From Choanephora cucurbitarum (lineage: Eukaryota; Mucoromycota; Mucoromycetes; Mucorales; Choanephoraceae), in the NCBI GenBank assembly GCA_025331435.1, contig JAIWNI010000044.1, positions 124,001 through 188,000 on the forward strand: DNA of 64,000 bases, given 5' to 3'. Shown in pieces: positions 58,854-64,000 of this stretch. The translations under genes and the position numbers were made by a program. Below the pieces are notes generated by a model that saw only the letters and a program-made list of their open reading frames with translations, ran no database searches and was not told the origin of the DNA. The stretch's first letter is position 1. Every line of letters begins with the position of its first letter.

Positions 58854-60120
58854 ATGTTACGCCAACCTCTTGTTTGTCAAACTAAATCCATTAAACCACA
58901 AAGTGATGCTTCAGATGAACGGTCATTACTACTTGATATTGTGAATGAAAACCATTATACCTATCATATGGAAACAAGAGATAGACCCAACAATGCTATC
59001 CGTCTACTTGTTGAATTACACCGATTGGGAGGTAATATTGGCTATCTTTGGCTTTCTTTCGAATGCTTAATTCTCTTCATTAGCTACTCAGGAACAACTC
59101 TCTTTAGCCTATCAAAAGAGTCTGTTGGAGGCAGAGCGTATTCGATTCTCTGATTATCACAGATTGAACGAAAGAAACTGGGAAGAGTTCCTTGGGATTT
59201 CATCGTAAGATAATCGATAGCATCAAATAGTTTAAAATATATTGACTTTGTTGATTAGGTACTATGGTGATTATGTGATGTTCTTTGATCAACAATTGGC
59301 TCTACTAGGATTAGAAAAGACATTGACAAACTACTTTTACTCTATTCCACCTTCCATGGGTGCACAGCTCCAACCTCTAGTTCAACTGGCATTCGGAATA
59401 GAACACGATCTACCACAGATCATCACACAAGCACTGGCTTATTACGCTACTTCCTATCTAGATGTCTCCAACATTCTTGATTATTGTGATACCCATACTG
59501 GTGTAGATACACCATACGATACTCTAAATACAATTCTGTTTGATCTGATACGAGTCGATCAGCGATTTGACGGTAAATTTGAATACAATGCCTTTCGACC
59601 TGCCATCAAACTACTGCTCAAGAGTAAATCAGATCTGATCAAAACTTACATGAAGACATGGTCGATCTATACACCCGAGAGTCGATTGGATGCCTTGGTC
59701 TTCACAGCCACCAGTCTTTACAAGGCATCCTCACGAGCATCCAACGGGCATGTGGATCTTGATTGGTTTTTGGCAGGCGGACAACTGTTGGAAGCTACCT
59801 TGGCTATCAAACAACTGATACGCCCTGATCACCTTGAGGATTGGCTCAATCTCCAGTGTCTCAATACATTGTGTACTTATGTCGTACAAGGTCGTCCTTT
59901 CAATTACCAACACCATCTGTTAATGCCTGATATCGATTCCTGTCGAATGGCTATCCTAGAGTCATCCGATCCTCAATTGATGTTGGCTCTTGCTTCTCTA
60001 TTGAAAGTCAAGGCACATTATCCTCAATGGGACTCTATTTGTTTAGAGAATGCTTCTATTCTGACTTTATTTTCAAAAGATGGAACATGGATCAAGCAGG
60101 GTCTTGGTTGGACCCGATAA
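58854..60120 (+). CDS. Questin-oxidase-like (DUF4243) protein
   Basis: Members of this family include questin oxidase, a Baeyer-Villiger-type enzyme of fungal anthraquinone breakdown; most members have no known substrate. The product starts MLRQPLVCQTKSIKPQSDAS, then NHYTYHMETRDRPNNAIRLL. It is spliced twice (introns about 59032-59083 and 59206-59258) to TQEQLSLAYQKSLLEAERIR and YYGDYVMFFDQQLALLG. The conserved core is LQPLVQLAFGIEHDLPQIIT followed by QALAYYATSYLD. The family's His and Tyr-rich N-terminal block is recognisable but diverged. Length is about 390 residues. No polyketide or aromatic-pathway genes are next to it, so a catabolic or other role cannot be told. Its promoter palindrome is shared with the NmrA-like gene. 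Confidence 0.72.
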
Positions 60121-61693
60121 TAATAATAAAAAAAATTATTCCTGAATTTCTAAATTCAAACTAATCCAAGTGTAACATTGTTCGTGCCTATAGGTTTCAA
60201 CCATTTTTTTTCGTATCACTTTGATAATGGCAACATGGATTATATATGAGCCAATAGGATTTCTATCTTATTTGAAACATGCGCTCGGTAACATAAGCGA
60301 TCTTTATGAAAATGAGACATTTTAATTGGCTTGAATTAGACAATGTGTTCATTAGAGATTTAGAGCATAAAGAGTGGTTTTTATTGCCTGTGTAAAAAAT
60401 AGCATGACAAGTTTAAGGGATTGTGAGATAAGCTACTCTTTTTATAGTAACTTTCCTTCTCTTATCCTATCGTTACCACGTTTGTTCGTTCAATATGATA
60501 TGCTTTAAGGTTTTAAAGCTTGATTGATAAAATCTGCATGCATTGTTTGTTTATGATTTCCTTGCTAAATAAGGATTTGACGTTTATCCTTATAATTATG
60601 AGATGATTTATCTTGGGAACACATGGTGACAAGAACACATCGAGCCTGTTACAAGTTGAATCACGGTGACGGTATATGCTCGTCTTTGTTTGTTTGATAT
60701 AAATCTATTGATAGAACAGAACGATACGCTGCAAATAACATGTGTCAATATATCATCTTTACTGAGATATTCCGGAATTTCATTAGAAGGCGAAAAAAAA
60801 AGGCTTACTGGATGATAAAGAGGTTTATAAAATCAGAGTTTGTTTTTTTTTCACAGTAAATACACATTATATGTTAGCTCCCTGTATGCTACATACAAAC
60901 ATGCTTCTTTTTATTTTGACAGGTAAGCTCCTCTTCAACCATAAATAATACCATGTTGGGCTGCATTACTCCGATACTGTTTAAATATGTCCCTTTATCC
61001 TTCTTTTGAGAATTTTTTTTTCTTTGTTTGTCCTATGGTCCGTTCTTTTTTCTTTTAGTATGTTACAGTAGTTGCTCGATGTAAGAGTGTTTAATATAAG
61101 AATGCCATCCTTTCACTTGAAGATCGCTTCAAGCGCTAAAATACCATTCGATTTAAGAATATGCTCAATACAAGACTGCATTTCTCAAGAATATGAACGC
61201 CCTTAACTAAAGTGACTATTGTAGCTGTTGCGCCTTGTCATCAAGGCAAACATATGCCAGGTATGTTGCATTTCCTCAATATACAATACATTCTTTACAT
61301 GATTGATGGGTAATAAAGAGAAATCTATCCTTACAACCACCTCTGTCAAGACAGATCTGGCATTCTACTCAGTAACTGAGCAAACAGGTGAATCCTGCTT
61401 ACTGCCAGCCAACACACCAAAGCTTAATTTCTGATACAAACACGAATTGTTTGTTATACATCAGTGGCTAAGAATTTTAATATTATTGACAGAACAAACA
61501 AAGATAGTCTTAAGTGCTTGTTTCATATAAAAATGATGTCCGTACAATAAAGCAGCAAATACTTCTCTAACTCATATGAAGACAAACCATGCAAGTGTGT
61601 TATTTTATTGTAATGCAATTAAACAAAAGTTGTGTTTCTTGATATAAAAAGAAATATACACATAAATATACAATGACCAGGAAGTAAATACAT
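60121..61693. other. Intergenic, possible pogo-like transposon remnant
   Basis: No gene is supported. At about 61068-61115 the sequence CAGTAGTTGCTCGATGTAAG, preceded by TA, resembles terminal repeats of pogo/Tigger elements. A related word recurs near 61152-61180. No matching inverted right end was found, so at most a fragment is present. Confidence 0.35.
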
Positions 61694-63048
61694 CTAAATA
61701 GGGTTTTGGATACGAAGACGAGCTGTGGCTACAAAATTGTCTCGTTTGCTGACTTGTCTACGATACTGTTGCTTCTGCACAACTTCAGGTAATCGAGCTA
61801 ACATATCTGCATTTGACATAGCCCCACCATCTGTAATAGCCAATTTACTACGACGCTCTTTTCTGTTACGTGGTTCGGGCAAAGGATTCTCTTGACCTCC
61901 ATCTTCTGTGATAGCCATTGTACTGTTGTGTGATTCAACTGCTTCCTCTGAAGGTCTTCTCACCTTTTGTTTATAGTATCGCATAAAGCGACGATGACCC
62001 AATCGTTCTCCCGAGGCCAACACAAGTTCGTCTTCAGGTGTAGGGTTGGTATCAATTGTGGCTGCTTCAAAATCTTCTTCAGACATATGGCCGAAATTGT
62101 AAAAGTTTAACAAATCCTCCGGATTTTCAGATTCATCATAAGCCATCTTACAGTGTCCTTTATCCAACTATCAACAACAGTCAATAATGCTATCCTGTAT
62201 TCCCACTAATCATCGTACTTTACCATATGTTTACGCACTGCAGCAGGTGATTTCCATTCTTTACCACGTCCATTACAATAAAGACAGATAGCATCATCTA
62301 TCTTTTCTGCCAAATACAAAATCAGACCAGGTGCATCTTCCAGATACTCTACATCGGGCAAAAAGAATCCATGGACAACGTGCATATGCTTCAAGTTGGT
62401 TTCGAAATCACCATTGTTCATTTGACAGAACAGACAGCGTTCTGCGCTCAAGGGTTGATCTGCATTTGAAGAGACAATGGAGTGTGTTTCAGTATCAGTC
62501 AGATCATCTTCAGCATCTGAGAATAAGGTAGCTTCTTTTCTTTGTGAGGGCAAGCCAGGTGAACTAGGTGCTTGTTTGTCTGCTTGAAATTCAAGGTCTT
62601 TATGCTTCTTGGACATCAGATGATTTGAAAAGGCATTTTCAGAGAAATAAGATTTTCTATAGAAAAAGAGAGTCTTTCAATACCTTCCCCCTCTCCATCA
62701 TACACACAGTATTATCTTTACCTGCAAATAGTACATTCATAGACAAGACCTTGTCTTTCTTCTTCTTCTCTACCTTTTGTTTGTTGAGCTATAATAACAA
62801 TGAGTAACTGTCTGATTACAATTTGTCTGCTTCTTACCTAATACTTTCTGAGCAAACTGTTCCGCAGTAACAGAAGGCAACTGAGCTATCTTTCTCTTCA
62901 AGTTATATTTATGCCAGTCAGTACGATAATGAGCACGTTGGCGTTCAGTGGAAGGAAAGGCCACTTGACAAGCAAGACACGTAAATAGATTGTTACGAGG
63001 CTTTAATGGGTTTGAGTGTTGAGAGTTGTAATAGTTTTCTGTTTGCAT
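61694..63048 (-). CDS. REI1: Pre-60S ribosome biogenesis factor Rei1 (ZNF622)
   Basis: Rei1 is a cytoplasmic factor that helps release Arx1 and proofreads the exit tunnel during 60S maturation. The product starts MQTENYYNSQHSNPLKPRNN. Four zinc-finger-like units follow: FTCLACQVAF...H...H (near 62980-62920), YECTICRKSYFSENAFSNH (split by an intron), CLFCQMNNGDFETNLKHMH and CLYCNGRGKEWKSPAAVRKH. The last continues after an intron (about 62169-62223) as LDKGHCKMAYDE. The C-terminal part carries LVLASGERLGHRRFMRYY and ends ATARLRIQNPI. Three introns are inferred and all keep the frame. Length is about 400 residues, as expected. Confidence 0.93.
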
Positions 63049-64000
63049 TATATGATGAATGAGAAGAGAGAGAGAAAAAAATAAAAAATAAAAAAATATT
63101 TTGCTATTTATATGGTGGGGATCATCGGCACATAGACCGGACTCAAATTAATAATCAACCGCAGTCAATTTGTCTCTTATGACAAACGGTCAGAACGCCG
63201 ACTTGACTATGCAAGTAAATCATTATCTTCTATCACTATGACAGTGTAGAGAAATTGGGCCAAAATGACTACTTGAATCTTACAGAGCTTGCTTGCGTAG
63301 AAAATGGATCTAATAGATTGTCTGATTTGACTGCGGTAGATAATTGACCATTAATTTTCTTCTAACGAAAAATGGATAATCAAGTGAACGATAGGTGTTC
63401 TTTCATTCTAGGTTTGCAATACGTGACACCTGTTGAGCACCACTATGAAGTTGATCTAACTTGCGATCTTTTCCTATGGAGCTCGATCTTCAAGCAAACG
63501 ACAAGATGCACAAAGCACTTAATATAAGAGACGATCTATTTAACTTCTTACTGCATGTATCCTGTAGACAAGTCAGATCCAAGCTTTGGATCAGTGTACA
63601 AAGTCTGTGCTGCTGGAGCGTAGACTAACGGAAAGTTGAGTGACTCTTCCAGTGCACTCCTCAAAGTGTATTTTGAATGAGTTGTTGTAAAGCATATTAG
63701 AATTGGATCTTTATATGATGAGTACCACTTTAGAATTAACATTAGAAGATGTAATACATGAAGATACCAAGAGTGACCTTGACAATGTGCTTGTTTAAAT
63801 TCATGGCCAGATGTACCATTCATGAGGCTCTCGCTTGTTCAAAGAGGATTATACACTCAAGCGTATATCTTTGATCTTCAGTATGCAGCCTCAATCAGGT
63901 CAACAAACAACGATGATTAGGATGGGAGATATCATAAGTGGCTTGATTTTGATGCTTCATGATGAATCCTTTTATTCAAATTGTATGAAGTAGCATGTAA
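63049..64000. other. Upstream region of REI1 and window end
   Basis: A GAGA/A-rich leader (63060-63100) precedes REI1 on its coding strand. No gene is supported in the remaining sequence; a 91-codon minus-strand frame at 63548-63823 has no recognisable motif. Confidence 0.4.

Noticed and set aside
63548..63823. 91-codon minus-strand frame near the window end
   Set aside because: No motif and unusual residue pattern; cannot be supported.

Overview
The window reads as nuclear DNA of a filamentous fungus, most likely an early-diverging one of the Mucorales type. Genes are AT-rich and packed on both strands, with many short GT-AG introns (about 50-85 bp, often with a CTAAC/CTGAC-like branch point). 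Intergenic DNA is T/A-tract rich, and the transposons (Helitron, Crypton, hAT, Tc1/mariner, non-LTR relics) fit this group. The species cannot be fixed from the sequence alone. All gene names come from recognising protein motifs by eye; no search was run.

Left gene block (0.6-12.3 kb): a SPO11-type meiotic DNA-cleaving protein, an ALY/REF (Yra1) mRNA-export adaptor, the Sen54 subunit of tRNA splicing endonuclease, a seven-knuckle CCHC nucleic-acid-binding protein, a kelch-repeat membrane protein, and an Arf exchange factor of Sec7-PH (EFA6/PSD) type.

Transposon island (12.7-32.9 kb): a decayed Tc1/mariner copy with TA target duplications and long inverted repeats lies beside a 5'-truncated non-LTR retrotransposon. 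Next come a helicase relic and a 149-bp tandem duplication with modular stem-loops. The core is a nest of three elements. A Helitron (proposed 17231-28246, minus strand) has its Rep-helicase gene split by a Crypton-type tyrosine-recombinase element, and the Crypton is split in its 5' leader by an intact hAT transposon with a perfect 8-bp target duplication. Further right are a 68-bp perfect inverted repeat (foldback/MITE) and a second, unrelated Tc1/mariner copy.

Right gene block (34.7-63.0 kb): Rab2-type GTPase, proteasome lid subunit Rpn8, a small unrecognised protein, a septin, an NmrA-like Rossmann protein, an ERI1-like SAP/DEDDh exoribonuclease, TRAPP subunit Bet3, the cytochrome oxidase assembly factor Pet191, exocyst subunit Sec8, a questin-oxidase-like protein and the 60S biogenesis factor Rei1. 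Rab2, Bet3, Sec8 and the Arf exchange factor all act in membrane traffic, but their spread looks incidental rather than a functional cluster. Long stretches (40.7-45.0, 46.1-48.9, 51.2-53.8, 60.1-61.7 kb) hold no convincing gene apart from a decayed retrotransposon relic.

The observations most worth checking are the three-deep transposon nest, the stem-loop modules near 16.5 kb, a perfect 16-bp palindrome shared by the promoters of the NmrA-like and questin-oxidase-like genes, and the 33/22/11-nt opening exons of the Rab2 gene.
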